Shown here: in pieces, positions 16,902 through 25,897 of the stretch
How the letters are laid out: each line of letters begins with the position of its first letter
Position numbering within the stretch: the first letter of the stretch is position 1
Source of the DNA: CAZDOD01 sp964506935
GTDB lineage: Bacteria; Desulfobacterota; Zymogenia; Zymogenales; Zymogenaceae
Assembly: GCA_964506935.1 (NCBI GenBank)
Contig: CAZDOD010000003.1
Span: forward strand, 1-43,197
Reading direction: 5' to 3'
DNA: 43,197 nucleotides
Translations under genes and position numbers: made by a program
Notes under the pieces: generated by a model
What the model was told of the DNA's origin: nothing
Seen by the model: only the letters and a program-made list of their open reading frames with translations
Database searches by the model: none

Positions 16902-17252
16902 CTATCCCGCCATGCCGCCACCAATCTGTTTTCCGCCGAGTATATGGAGGTGGAGGTGCTTGATAATCTGCCCGCCCTCTTCGTTGTTGTTAATTACGAT
17001 CCGAAAGCCCCTTTCATCTATCCCCTTTATCTTCGCCACCTCCATCGCCGCCTTCATCATCTCTGAGATGACGGACATCTCCCCCTTATCTGATAGCTCG
17101 TTTAGATTCAGGTAGTGCTTCTTGGGGACGATTAAGACGTGAACGGGCGCCTGAGGATTTATATCCTCAAAACAAAATATGTGATCGTTCTGATAGACGA
17201 CCTCCGTTTCGGTTTTACCGCTTATGAGATTACAAAATAAACAACCGGCCAT
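16902..17252 (-). CDS. HIT-family (HinT-like) nucleotide-binding protein
   Basis: A 116-residue histidine-triad protein with the active motif HLHLHILGG near the C-terminus and the N-terminal CLFCNLISGK common in the HinT branch. Such proteins hydrolyse AMP-conjugates such as adenosine phosphoramidates. GAGGAGG precedes the ATG. It heads a leftward pair with lysC. A TTGACA lies about 120 bp upstream on the minus strand with a poor -10. Confidence 0.95.
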   Translation of the reverse strand: MAGCLFCNLISGKTETEVVYQNDHIFCFEDINPQAPVHVLIVPKKHYLNLNELSDKGEMSVISEMMKAAMEVAKIKGIDERGFRIVINNNEEGGQIIKHLHLHILGGKQIGGGMAG

Positions 17253-17439
17253 AAATCTCGCCTCCTCAAATTTTTCCCAATTATATAGAGATTTCTATGT
17301 GAATTCAACAGACAATATTACCTTGAAAATGAAAAGAAAGGGTGATAAAAAAATAGAACCTTTGTGATAATCGTCTGTCAAAATTAATAAACCAATAAAT
17401 TAAGTAATCAGTTAAGCTAATCAATTTTGGAGGTCACCG

Positions 17440-19743
17440 ATGAAAAAGATAGGATGTGTCCTTTTAGTATTACTATTTTTGTCACCAATAGTATTATTCG
17501 GTCAAGAAAAAGATAAACTTCCGAACCTGCCGGACAGTTCTGTATCGATACCCTGGTCGGACTTCAAGGAGCTGATTAAGGAGCTTCTTGTTCCACCCGA
17601 ACCTCCCACCCCGCCGCCCGCTCCTCCTTCCGACTATTCCATCTCCGGCGTAGAATATTCGGGAAGGCTTGAGGAGGGGAGCGCAGTTTTTAAGGCCGAA
17701 TTTTCGCTTGAGGTGTTGGCGGAAGACAAGTGGGTTGAGATCCCGATTCTGTCAAGCGATCTTGCGGTATCTGACGTCACGATGGATGGGAGGGACGTGA
17801 CCCTGGAAGCGAGGAGTGGGAAGTATTGGGTGATTACAGATAGTCCCGGAAGACACAATATAAGCTTGAGGTTTTTTGCCAAAGTAAACGATGGATATGG
17901 CAAGGACGGGGTAGAGATATCTATACCGAGGGTCCCGGTTTCGAAGTTGAGCTTTGTCGTTTTTGAGCCCGGGATGGATTTTGAAATTTCCCCCGCAAAT
18001 TATGTGAAGATTTCGTCGACGGGAAGCTCCACGACCTTAAACGCCGTCCTTCCGGTAACCGAGTGGCTCTCGATATCATGGAGCCCCAAGGTCACCGAGG
18101 AGGTATCAGGGGAGCTCAGGGTCGAGGCACAGGTAGACACCCTGATCTCGGTCGGGGAGGGTGTCCTCGTTGGGGTATCAACGATAAACTACGAGATTCT
18201 TCACGCCTCCTTGGATACCTTCTCGTTTATGATTCCTCCCGACATAGACATTATCGACATCCAGGGTGAAGGGATCAGGGATTGGGAGGTTCAAGATGCC
18301 GGGGATAGAAAGAAGGTCGTGGTGAACACGAACTTCGAGGTCAGCGGCGATTTCAGCATAGCCCTCCTCTACGAAAAAAACATGGGTGGAACCACGGCGG
18401 ATGTGGAAGTGCCGGAGGTAGAGGTTTTGGACGTGGTTCGGGAAAAGGGCTATCTCGCGGTAACGTCTTCGACGAGGGTTGAAGTGGTTGAGATGGAAAA
18501 GGAAAATCTCGGCATGCTGGATGTGACGGAGCTTCCGGAAGAGCTGGTTTACGCCTCGGAAAATCCGATCCTATTCTCATACAAATATATCAAGCATCCG
18601 TTTAGTCTCAAGCTCGGGGTGATTACCCACGGCGACCTCCCCGTCCTCACGTCCGATGTCAAGAAAGCAGAATTTACCTCACTTCTGACTAAAAGGGGAG
18701 ACCTCGTTACGCTGGGGATTTTTTCGGTCGTAAACAACCTGAAGCAATTCATGAAGCTCACCCTCCCCCCCGATTCGACGATCTGGAGCGCCTATGTTTC
18801 GGGGAAACCCGTAAAGCCCGCCGTCGATGCCGAAGGCAAGGTCTTAATCCCGCTCGACAGGTCAACGAGGACAGACAGCGGCCTGACGTCTTTTACCGTA
18901 GAGATAATTTATATCACAGAGACCAATTCACTTAGGAGATTTATGGGAAAGAGGAAATTTTCCACACCGGAAATAGACCTCCTTGTCGACGAGATGTTTT
19001 GGACCCTGTATCTCCCCGAAAAATATGTCTACAAAAATATCGGTAAAGACATGGAGCTGGTCGGGTCTCCCCATACCGTATACGATTACGACAAAGGGAG
19101 CATGATGTTTAATGGAGATATCAGCACGACCGAGGAGTACATGGTAGAAGGTGAGATGTCAAGGGAGATGAAGAAGGAGATGCCTTCGATGCCGCAATCT
19201 CAGATATATATGGAAAAGAACATCTACACCGAGGGGATCGAATCCCTCGGCGGCGAGTCCGGAAGGATGCGTGGCGTCCTCCCCGTGAAACTCGACATCC
19301 CATTTTCGGGATACGACATGAGCTACAACAAGGCGATAGTCAAACCGGGAGAGGTCTCGACAGTAAAGATCAAATATCAGGGGAGGAGTGCCGGAAGGTT
19401 TATCTCCTTTATCTCGCTCATCCTATGGGCGGTCTTCTTTGCGACCCTGATTTTGACGATCAGGTCTTCGATAAAGGTGAAGAAATTTACCATCGATGAC
19501 CAGAAATCGATCATCTTCGGAGTAACTATCTTTCTCATAGTCCTCACATACATCTTCTTTGTCACTAAGGAGAGCTCGATATCGTGGGGATTCTTCTGGG
19601 GGATAATTTTTGGCGGCTCATTTTTCTTGTGGGACCTCGTATTGAAGCTAAAAGAGATATCCGAGAAGGCGGCCGCGGAGCAGAAGGTGCCTAGGGCAAA
19701 AAAGGTGGGATCTGATGAGAACAAGAAGAAAAGGCCCGAATAG
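17440..19743 (+). CDS. large envelope protein, tandem paralogue A, unknown function
   Basis: A 767-residue protein with an N-terminal signal peptide (residues 1-22). After it come an IPWSDFKELIKELL helix (37-50) and a proline-rich linker (52-63). A long beta-rich region follows, with repeated sandwich-like segments. Near the C-terminus are three membrane helices (about 652-675, 693-711, 720-740), ending in a charged KKK tail. The bulk would face the periplasm or outside and be anchored in the inner membrane. GGAGGT precedes the start. The next gene starts 29 bp inside this one and encodes a protein of the same design. I recognise no known family. Confidence 0.85.
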   Translation: MKKIGCVLLVLLFLSPIVLFGQEKDKLPNLPDSSVSIPWSDFKELIKELLVPPEPPTPPPAPPSDYSISGVEYSGRLEEGSAVFKAEFSLEVLAEDKWVEIPILSSDLAVSDVTMDGRDVTLEARSGKYWVITDSPGRHNISLRFFAKVNDGYGKDGVEISIPRVPVSKLSFVVFEPGMDFEISPANYVKISSTGSSTTLNAVLPVTEWLSISWSPKVTEEVSGELRVEAQVDTLISVGEGVLVGVSTINYEILHASLDTFSFMIPPDIDIIDIQGEGIRDWEVQDAGDRKKVVVNTNFEVSGDFSIALLYEKNMGGTTADVEVPEVEVLDVVREKGYLAVTSSTRVEVVEMEKENLGMLDVTELPEELVYASENPILFSYKYIKHPFSLKLGVITHGDLPVLTSDVKKAEFTSLLTKRGDLVTLGIFSVVNNLKQFMKLTLPPDSTIWSAYVSGKPVKPAVDAEGKVLIPLDRSTRTDSGLTSFTVEIIYITETNSLRRFMGKRKFSTPEIDLLVDEMFWTLYLPEKYVYKNIGKDMELVGSPHTVYDYDKGSMMFNGDISTTEEYMVEGEMSREMKKEMPSMPQSQIYMEKNIYTEGIESLGGESGRMRGVLPVKLDIPFSGYDMSYNKAIVKPGEVSTVKIKYQGRSAGRFISFISLILWAVFFATLILTIRSSIKVKKFTIDDQKSIIFGVTIFLIVLTYIFFVTKESSISWGFFWGIIFGGSFFLWDLVLKLKEISEKAAAEQKVPRAKKVGSDENKKKRPE

Positions 19744-21721
19744 GATTAGATCGGTTTCGGGATTGGTCTTCCTCCTCGTTCTTCTTTTGGTATCGGGCCT
19801 GACCGAGGCGACCGATGGGGATATGCCGGTTATGCCCGATACCGAGATAACCATCCCGTGGGACGAGTTCACGGAGCTCATCCGCGAGCTCTTGGGGGAG
19901 CCAATTCCTCCCCCGCCCGCCCCGCCCATAGGTGTATCCGTTTTGAAGGCCGTCTACGATATGAAACTATCGGCGGGTCTCCTTTTTGTCCGTGCCGAAA
20001 TTTCGGTCGAGACCAAGGGTATCGGGTGGCACGAGGTCTTTATCACCGGTGACGGGGCGTCGCTTACCTCGATAACCATCGACGGAAAGGAGGCGACGAC
20101 GCTCGTCCGGGATGGGAGTGTCTACGTCATTATAGAGGGCTGTGGCCGATTCAATATCGGTGCGAGATTTTATGTCCCCGCCCCTGATACCCCCGGCCTG
20201 CACACGGCGTCTTTTAAGGTCCCCGATGCGGCATCGGGAGAGGCGAGGCTCAACTACGACAGGAATCTCGAAGGGGTTGGAATAAACGGGGTGGTGACGG
20301 CGTCCGTCGGCGGGAGTCTCACGGCGGTAGTGGAGAGGGGTGGGATCGTGAAGATTAGTTACACCGTTGCCACTCCGAGGGAGGAGGTGGCGGAGGTGCC
20401 AAAGGAGGTCGGGGAGCCGGAAATACTCTCGGAGGTCATGACCGTGGTGGACGTCGAGGAGGAGGCACTCTATGTGGAGTCGATAGTCAATTTCGAGGTG
20501 AGGAATGCGCCGACAACATCCTTTCTGATCGCAATCCCTAAAGGATTCGACCTTGTGGATGTTAAGGGCGAAGGGATCTCCGGCTGGAGGCCTGTGGGGG
20601 AAAAATTCGAGATAGAGGTGAAATGTGGCTACGAGGTAAAGGGCGATTACTCGATAACTCTATTTCTCGAGAGGGATTTTTCCGAAGAGGAGAAAAAAAT
20701 CGAGTTCCCGAAGATCACACCTATGGGGACGAAGCGGACAACGGGATACATCACGCTGGTCTCCGGAGGGGGTCTTGAGATACGGGAGGGTAAAGCCGAT
20801 ATGTTGAGACCGCAGGATCCGTCGGAGCTCCCGCTGCCACTCCTATCGCTATTTGACCTCCCGCCCATTATCTCATATCGTTTTACACGCCCCGACTGGA
20901 ATCTTGTCGCTGATGTCAAGAGGGGGAAGTTTCTGCCGGTAGTCGAGGCCTTTGCCGACTCGGCCAATTCGGTCGCCCTCGTCGTCGGGGATGGAAAGAT
21001 GGTGGTGAGGACGGACTATTTCATCCGAAACAAGAGCCGGCAGTATTTAAAAATCACGGTGCCCGATGGCGGAGAGTTCTGGTCGGCGTTTCACGACGGG
21101 AAATCGATTAAGGTTCAGGTCGGTGAAGATGGAAAGGTCCTCATCCCGCTCCCGCTGGGTGTTAAGGGGAACATGGAGCCCTTCGTGGTGGAAACCGTGA
21201 TGTTGGTTCCGGTCTCGGGGGTGGGTCTCTTTGGGACGCTTATCCTCCCGCTCCCCTCCATTGACGTCCCAGTGGCACAGATGATGGCAACCTTTTACCT
21301 CCCCGAGAAAAAGGCATATTTGAGGTTCGGCGGGGATATGGACGAGATAGAATATTTCGAGAAGATACTCGCCCCCGATACATCGACGTCGTTTATCGAA
21401 GATAACATAAAGTTGAGAAAAGACGTCTACATGAGACAGAATGAGCTTGAGAGGGTGATAGACGAAGAACAGACGCTTGATCTGATCGAGCCGGGCGAAG
21501 TCGTCGCGCCGAGGTTCGATGTACCGCTCAGGGGAAAGGTCAAGAGGTTCGTAAAACTCATCGTCATTGAAGAGGAGAGCAGCGTCTCGGCAACTTACAT
21601 AGATTCAAGGATCTTCGCGCTGTTCATCTTAATTTTAGTCCTTGGGATATCAGCGGCGTCTTTCTTAGCGATAAAAAAGCTCGTTTCCGTGGTGAAAAAG
21701 AGCGGATTATTGACCCGTTGA
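19715..21721 (+). CDS. large envelope protein, tandem paralogue B, unknown function
   Basis: A 668-residue protein with a signal/anchor segment (residues 14-31), then IPWDEFTELIRELL (47-60) and a proline stretch (64-71) that match paralogue A almost residue for residue. A similar beta-rich body follows, and one membrane helix near the C-terminus (IFALFILILVLGISAASFLAI). It has one C-terminal helix where A has three. The start overlaps the end of A by 29 bp, with AGGTGG just upstream, so the two are translationally linked. Likely partners in one membrane-anchored complex; function unknown. Confidence 0.85.
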   Translation: MRTRRKGPNRIRSVSGLVFLLVLLLVSGLTEATDGDMPVMPDTEITIPWDEFTELIRELLGEPIPPPPAPPIGVSVLKAVYDMKLSAGLLFVRAEISVETKGIGWHEVFITGDGASLTSITIDGKEATTLVRDGSVYVIIEGCGRFNIGARFYVPAPDTPGLHTASFKVPDAASGEARLNYDRNLEGVGINGVVTASVGGSLTAVVERGGIVKISYTVATPREEVAEVPKEVGEPEILSEVMTVVDVEEEALYVESIVNFEVRNAPTTSFLIAIPKGFDLVDVKGEGISGWRPVGEKFEIEVKCGYEVKGDYSITLFLERDFSEEEKKIEFPKITPMGTKRTTGYITLVSGGGLEIREGKADMLRPQDPSELPLPLLSLFDLPPIISYRFTRPDWNLVADVKRGKFLPVVEAFADSANSVALVVGDGKMVVRTDYFIRNKSRQYLKITVPDGGEFWSAFHDGKSIKVQVGEDGKVLIPLPLGVKGNMEPFVVETVMLVPVSGVGLFGTLILPLPSIDVPVAQMMATFYLPEKKAYLRFGGDMDEIEYFEKILAPDTSTSFIEDNIKLRKDVYMRQNELERVIDEEQTLDLIEPGEVVAPRFDVPLRGKVKRFVKLIVIEEESSVSATYIDSRIFALFILILVLGISAASFLAIKKLVSVVKKSGLLTR

Positions 21722-21862
21722 TTGGGATTTATTATTAGAGGATTTGATTTAAGGTATATGTATCAAAGGATTGTCAGGAATCCCGAACAGATCACCGGCA
21801 AAGAGGGTTTTTGTATATCTCTCAGCCTGACCTTGTATTGGACTTTTAAATAAGCTTGCGGT

Positions 21863-22672
21863 CTACTCCAACTCCTTTACACACCGAAAGCCGACATTCC
21901 CGAAATGGGTTATCGGACTTAACGGGAAAGTAATCGATACCGATATCTCGTCCGGCCTCGTCAAGAAGCTTCCACCCATCACGACTTTTAAGGTATCTCC
22001 GGCCGCGGGTTTCAGTCCGAGGGACGGGACGAAAGAAAGATAGTCGGTGACATAGTCGTCTCTCGTCCACTCCCAGACGTTTCCAATAACGTCATAGAGC
22101 CCGAAGGCGTTGGGATCGAAACTCCCGACCGGCATGATCTCCGGTTTCTCACCATCTTCGGGTTGGCCTGATTCTTCCGGTTCTTTGAAAAAATTTGCGC
22201 GGCTTTGGTCAACTTCGTCTCCCCACGGGAATCTCGCCGAACTCCCTCCCCTCGCCGCCGCCTCCCACTGGTCCGAGGTCGGGAGGGTTTTCCCCGCCCA
22301 TTCAGCGTATCTCATCGCCCCCTCCCACGAAACCGTGACCACCGGATAGTCATCGTATCCGTCAGTAACCCGAAACGACCCGTCCTCCTCCTTATTTATC
22401 ATAAAACCCGAGCCCTCCTCGGTGCCGACCCATAAAAGCCATTCGTCCCCGACTTCGGGATATACCTCGTTTAAGAAGGCGGAGTATTCGCCGTTGGTCA
22501 CCTCAAATTTATCTATCAAAAAGGCGTCGAGGCTCGCGGTCCTTTCACCCTCGCCCACGATGTAAGTCCCCCCCTCGATAAGCACCATATCTTCCTCTCC
22601 GAAGATAAGGGGAGGGAAGACAAGGATTAAAGACAGCAGAACGATTATTGGAAAAAGCGGCACCCTTGACAT
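21863..22672 (-). CDS. SUMF1/formylglycine-generating-enzyme-fold protein lacking catalytic cysteines, exported
   Basis: A 269-residue protein with a signal peptide (residues about 1-25) and a full SUMF/FGE-sulfatase domain: MVLIEGGTYIVG, DKFEVTNGEY, PVVTVSWEGAMRYAEWAGKT, LPTSDQWEAAARGG, FPWGD, and GNVWEWTRDDY. True formylglycine generators have two active cysteines after GGSF; here the site reads GGSFLTRPDEIS, so that chemistry is unlikely. I chose ATG 22672 because AGGAG sits at ideal spacing. An ATG eight codons earlier has no ribosome site. It converges with the tandem envelope genes. Confidence 0.88.
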   Translation of the reverse strand: MSRVPLFPIIVLLSLILVFPPLIFGEEDMVLIEGGTYIVGEGERTASLDAFLIDKFEVTNGEYSAFLNEVYPEVGDEWLLWVGTEEGSGFMINKEEDGSFRVTDGYDDYPVVTVSWEGAMRYAEWAGKTLPTSDQWEAAARGGSSARFPWGDEVDQSRANFFKEPEESGQPEDGEKPEIMPVGSFDPNAFGLYDVIGNVWEWTRDDYVTDYLSFVPSLGLKPAAGDTLKVVMGGSFLTRPDEISVSITFPLSPITHFGNVGFRCVKELE

Positions 22673-22737
22673 TTGTTTCTCCTTTTTTAGAAACATTGTA
22701 ACTATAGTAATATTTTTTTTATTTTACAAGGTTTTTG

Positions 22738-22765
22738 TTGACTTATTTGGAACCTCCAATAGAAT
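22738..22765 (+). promoter_or_regulatory. promoter for the MBL hydrolase gene, likely leaderless
   Basis: TTGACT (22738-22743), 16 bp, TAGAAT (22760-22765). The expected transcription start, about 7 bases downstream, coincides with the ATG at 22772, and no Shine-Dalgarno sequence lies before it. Confidence 0.6.
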
Positions 22766-22771
22766 TATGAC

Positions 22772-23527
22772 ATGGAGCTTGTAATACTAGGGTCGGGTAC
22801 CATAGTCCCTTCTGTCTCTAGGTCGTCTTCCGCCTACGCCGCAAAAGTCGGGGGAAAGACGATCCTGATGGATCTGGGGCCCGGCACCTTGAGGAGGATG
22901 AAGGAGGCGAAGATCGAAATCCCCGATGTTGATCTGATACTCTTCAGTCACTTTCATCCCGACCACACGTCCGATTTCGTCCCCTTCATCTTCGCATCAA
23001 AATACGCCATCGGCTCATACAGGACGAAAGATCTCAAGATACTCGCCCCTTTGGGCTTCGGTGAATTTTTCGGCGGCCTCATAGAGGTATACGGCGACTG
23101 GATCGTCCCGGAGGGATATAATATCCATGTCGAGGAGATAACTGAGGGGAGGATCGACTTTGAGGAATTTTCGGTCACGACCAAAAAGGTCGTTCATAAC
23201 CCCGAGAGTATCGCCTTCCGTATAGATTGCGGTGGGCGTTCACTCGTCTATTCGGGGGATACCGACTGGTCGGAAGACCTCATATCATTGGCGAAGGGTG
23301 CGGACATCTTGCTTCTTGAATGCTCATTTCCCGACGACATGAAGGTGGAGGGGCATATGACTCCGACGGAGGCTGGGAGGACAGCAGGGCTATCGGGTGT
23401 AAAAAAGCTCGTCCTTACACACTTCTATCCCCCGATGGAGGATGTGGATATCGCGGCGGTTGTCGGAAAAGAATTCGGGGGCGAGATCGTGGTCGCCCGG
23501 GACCTTATGACTATAGATACCCGATGA
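22772..23527 (+). CDS. MBL-fold metallohydrolase, RNase Z-like
   Basis: A 251-residue metallo-beta-lactamase-fold protein. The metal motif SHFHPDHTSD (HxHxDH) is followed by H at VVHNPES, D in YSGDTDW and H in LTHFYPP, so both metal sites look complete. The layout resembles RNase Z and its uncharacterised relatives, but the exosite arm of true RNase Z is not evident, so substrate is open. No signal peptide. The gene has no ribosome site and a promoter immediately upstream, suggesting a leaderless transcript. Confidence 0.9.
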   Translation: MELVILGSGTIVPSVSRSSSAYAAKVGGKTILMDLGPGTLRRMKEAKIEIPDVDLILFSHFHPDHTSDFVPFIFASKYAIGSYRTKDLKILAPLGFGEFFGGLIEVYGDWIVPEGYNIHVEEITEGRIDFEEFSVTTKKVVHNPESIAFRIDCGGRSLVYSGDTDWSEDLISLAKGADILLLECSFPDDMKVEGHMTPTEAGRTAGLSGVKKLVLTHFYPPMEDVDIAAVVGKEFGGEIVVARDLMTIDTR

Positions 23528-23608
23528 GCTTTATCTGGCTGGATAGTTAACGACACGAAAATAGCAGGTTTTTTTATAATTCTAATCATGATAAAATCCC
23601 CGCCTTTT

Positions 23609-23637
23609 TTGACTTGTGAGTCCTTTCCATTTATAAT
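23609..23637 (+). promoter_or_regulatory. sigma-70 promoter of the prsW-mla-TCA run
   Basis: TTGACT (23609-23614), 17 bp, perfect TATAAT (23632-23637). The predicted transcript starts near 23644, which excludes the GTG at 23642 as start codon and favours TTG 23666. Confidence 0.78.
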
Positions 23638-23665
23638 ATAAGTGATTTTTTATGAGGTAGTATTT

Positions 23666-24592
23666 TTGATTGCCGTGTTGACACTCCTTATCCTTGCGAT
23701 TGCCCCCGGATTCTTCATACTCTGGTATATAGATTACAAGGACAAATACGAGAAGGAGCCGAGAAGCCTGATTTTAAAGACCTTCCTCCTCGGCGCCGTT
23801 ATAATGTTCCCGGCGGGGCTCTTGGAGCTCGGCATCGAGGGATTATTTGGTATATCTATGGAGGGGAGTATCGCGGGAGCCTTTATCGGTTCCTTCTTCA
23901 TTATCGGGCCTATTGAGGAGATCGCAAAATTCCTCTCCGTGAGGATGAAGGCCTTTAAATCTCCTGACTTCAATTCGGTAATGGACGGGATAGTCTACGG
24001 AGTATCGGGTGCAATCGGCTTTGCCACGATTGAAAACATCTTCTACGTTCTGGGATCGGGCTACGGAGTGGGTTTTTTGAGGGCCTTCCTTTCGGTTCCC
24101 GGCCATGCCATGGAGGGGGCGATCATCGGCTACTACCTCGGGATGAAGAAGATGAATCCCGACTCGAAAAAAAAATATGCCCTGACGGGGCTGGTTGTCG
24201 CCATACTCTTTCACGGTGCCTATGACTTCGTCATCTTTACCCAAACGATAATCGGCGTCCTCGTGATACCGATTATCATCTGGCTCTATATAATTTTCAA
24301 TAGGAGGATGTATCTGGCGCTGAAAAATTCTCCCTTCAGGCGGGGGAGGGATGAGGAGCTCTATAGCAGGATTATCAAAAAGATGTCCCCCTCGGGCGCG
24401 GTAAAGGTCGTTTTCGGTGTGATGCTCCTTCTGTTTTCGACGATGATCGTCATCGGATCTATCACTCAATTGTCAGCAGGTGAAATCTGGTATGCGAGGG
24501 AATATTTATTAATGGTCTTTTTCTCTGTTGTTCCAACGGTCTTTGGGGTATTATTGATCCTTCTGTCGAAAAAGAACATGGTGCCGAGATGA
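23666..24592 (+). CDS. PrsW-family intramembrane metalloprotease
   Basis: A 308-residue membrane protein with about eight hydrophobic segments. The family's active-site motifs are all present: EEIAKFL (E84, E85, K88), the ENIFY motif (E123), VPGHAMEG (H147) and LFHGAYD (H183). PrsW proteins cleave membrane proteins such as anti-sigma factors; the target here is unknown. I chose TTG 23666 because GAGG lies upstream and the transcript probably begins after the alternative GTG at 23642. It overlaps the following lipoprotein gene by 4 bp. Confidence 0.88.
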   Translation: MIAVLTLLILAIAPGFFILWYIDYKDKYEKEPRSLILKTFLLGAVIMFPAGLLELGIEGLFGISMEGSIAGAFIGSFFIIGPIEEIAKFLSVRMKAFKSPDFNSVMDGIVYGVSGAIGFATIENIFYVLGSGYGVGFLRAFLSVPGHAMEGAIIGYYLGMKKMNPDSKKKYALTGLVVAILFHGAYDFVIFTQTIIGVLVIPIIIWLYIIFNRRMYLALKNSPFRRGRDEELYSRIIKKMSPSGAVKVVFGVMLLLFSTMIVIGSITQLSAGEIWYAREYLLMVFFSVVPTVFGVLLILLSKKNMVPR

Positions 24593-25101
24593 GGTCTTTA
24601 CGATTCGCTCCTATATCATTGCTTTTTTTGTTTATCTTCGGCTGTGTCCACACAGGCGTTGTGGGCGACTCTTTTGTTTCCGAAAAATTAGGCTTTAAGA
24701 CCAAGATCCCCGAAGAACCGTTTAAAGTGATCAACATCCGTGGGACAGTCCTGACCCTGATCGATGAAGAAAGCGGCACTTCCATCGCTGTTACTGTTAC
24801 GGATGAGAAATACGGTCAAGGTGATAAAGAGGTCGGGCTTTTATACCTCGCCCGTGGGCTTTTTATATATATCGACAATAAAGATTATCTGGTAAGTGAG
24901 GACTCCGAACTTGGGGGTGCTCCGGCCTGGCATGTGGAATTATCGGGGAAGGCAGAAGGCGTATCTCTGATGTTTTCGGCATATGTCGTAAGAAAAAATA
25001 GAAGGATTTATGATATAGTCATGTGGAGCCCGCCGGATAGTTTCCAAAGGGCCAAAGAGATCCTTTTGGATATGGTTGAGAATTTCGAGTTTTTACCCTA
25101 G
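24589..25101 (+). CDS. probable lipoprotein, unknown function
   Basis: A 170-residue protein with an N-terminal signal and a lipobox-like FIFGC (cysteine 19). The mature part has the mixed strand/helix look of small PsbP/DUF1795-like domains, but I cannot assign a family. It starts within the prsW stop (ATGA overlap) and is followed 7 bp later by mlaE, so it may work at the envelope with either. Confidence 0.72.
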   Translation: MRSLRFAPISLLFLFIFGCVHTGVVGDSFVSEKLGFKTKIPEEPFKVINIRGTVLTLIDEESGTSIAVTVTDEKYGQGDKEVGLLYLARGLFIYIDNKDYLVSEDSELGGAPAWHVELSGKAEGVSLMFSAYVVRKNRRIYDIVMWSPPDSFQRAKEILLDMVENFEFLP

Positions 25102-25108
25102 GTGACTG

Positions 25109-25894
25109 ATGAGGAACTTATTAGAATTTTTAGGGAAGTGGTCAATAAAGGCCATGGTCTATCTAGAGGGGACGACGAGAATGACCCTCAAGATGGCCGT
25201 GGGTGTTGTCACCCCCCCATATAATCTACGCCTCATCATTGAGCAGATTGAATATACGGGGATAAAATCGATGCTGATCGCCACGATAACCGCCCTGTTT
25301 ACGGGGGCGGTAATGGCATTGCAGCTCGCATTTTCTCTAAAGAGGTTCGGCGCCGAATCTTTCGCCGCCAATGTACTGTCTGTGGCCCTCGTCAGGGAGC
25401 TCGGGCCGGTCTTGACGGGGCTTTTGGTTGGTGGGAGGGTCGGAGCCGGGATCACGGCCGAGGTCGGTTCGATGCAGGTCACCGAGCAGATAGACGCCAT
25501 AAGATCACTCGGGGCGGATCCGATAAAGGAGCTCGTGGTCCCAAAGGTATTGGCGTGTATGATTGTATTGCCCCTCCTTGTGATTTTTGCAGATATCGTA
25601 GGGATACTCTCGGGGATGTTTGTCACTATGACAGAGCTCGGGGTGAAGCCGATATTCTATATGGATCAGGTCTACAGGGTTCTCGAGATCAACGATTTTT
25701 TAGGGGGATTGGGTAAATCGGTGTTTTTCGGCTTAATTATAGGAATCATAGGATGTTATCAGGGTTTTATTACCTCCGGCGGGACCGTGGGAGTTGGGAA
25801 GGCGACTACGGTTTCGGTCGTGGCAATATCCCTTACAATACTGGTTTCGGATTTCTTCTTGACGAAGCTTTTTATACTTGTATTTCAGGCTTGA
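25109..25894 (+). CDS. mlaE: MlaE-family ABC transporter permease
   Basis: A 261-residue inner-membrane permease with the family's conserved LVRELGPVLTGLLVGGRVGAGITAEVG stretch (about residues 92-118) and about five membrane segments. MlaE with MlaF and MlaD forms the inner-membrane machine that moves phospholipids between inner and outer membranes, implying a diderm cell. AGGTGA precedes the start. The permease and ATPase genes are 3 bp apart. Confidence 0.95.
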   Translation: MRNLLEFLGKWSIKAMVYLEGTTRMTLKMAVGVVTPPYNLRLIIEQIEYTGIKSMLIATITALFTGAVMALQLAFSLKRFGAESFAANVLSVALVRELGPVLTGLLVGGRVGAGITAEVGSMQVTEQIDAIRSLGADPIKELVVPKVLACMIVLPLLVIFADIVGILSGMFVTMTELGVKPIFYMDQVYRVLEINDFLGGLGKSVFFGLIIGIIGCYQGFITSGGTVGVGKATTVSVVAISLTILVSDFFLTKLFILVFQA

Positions 25895-25897
25895 GAA

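Noticed and set aside
21863..22672. A true formylglycine-generating enzyme
   Set aside because: The two catalytic cysteines after GGSF are absent, and no sulfatase gene is nearby.
23843..24469. A 208-codon open frame on the minus strand
   Set aside because: It is antisense to prsW, which has all four catalytic motifs; the shadow is low-complexity and charged.
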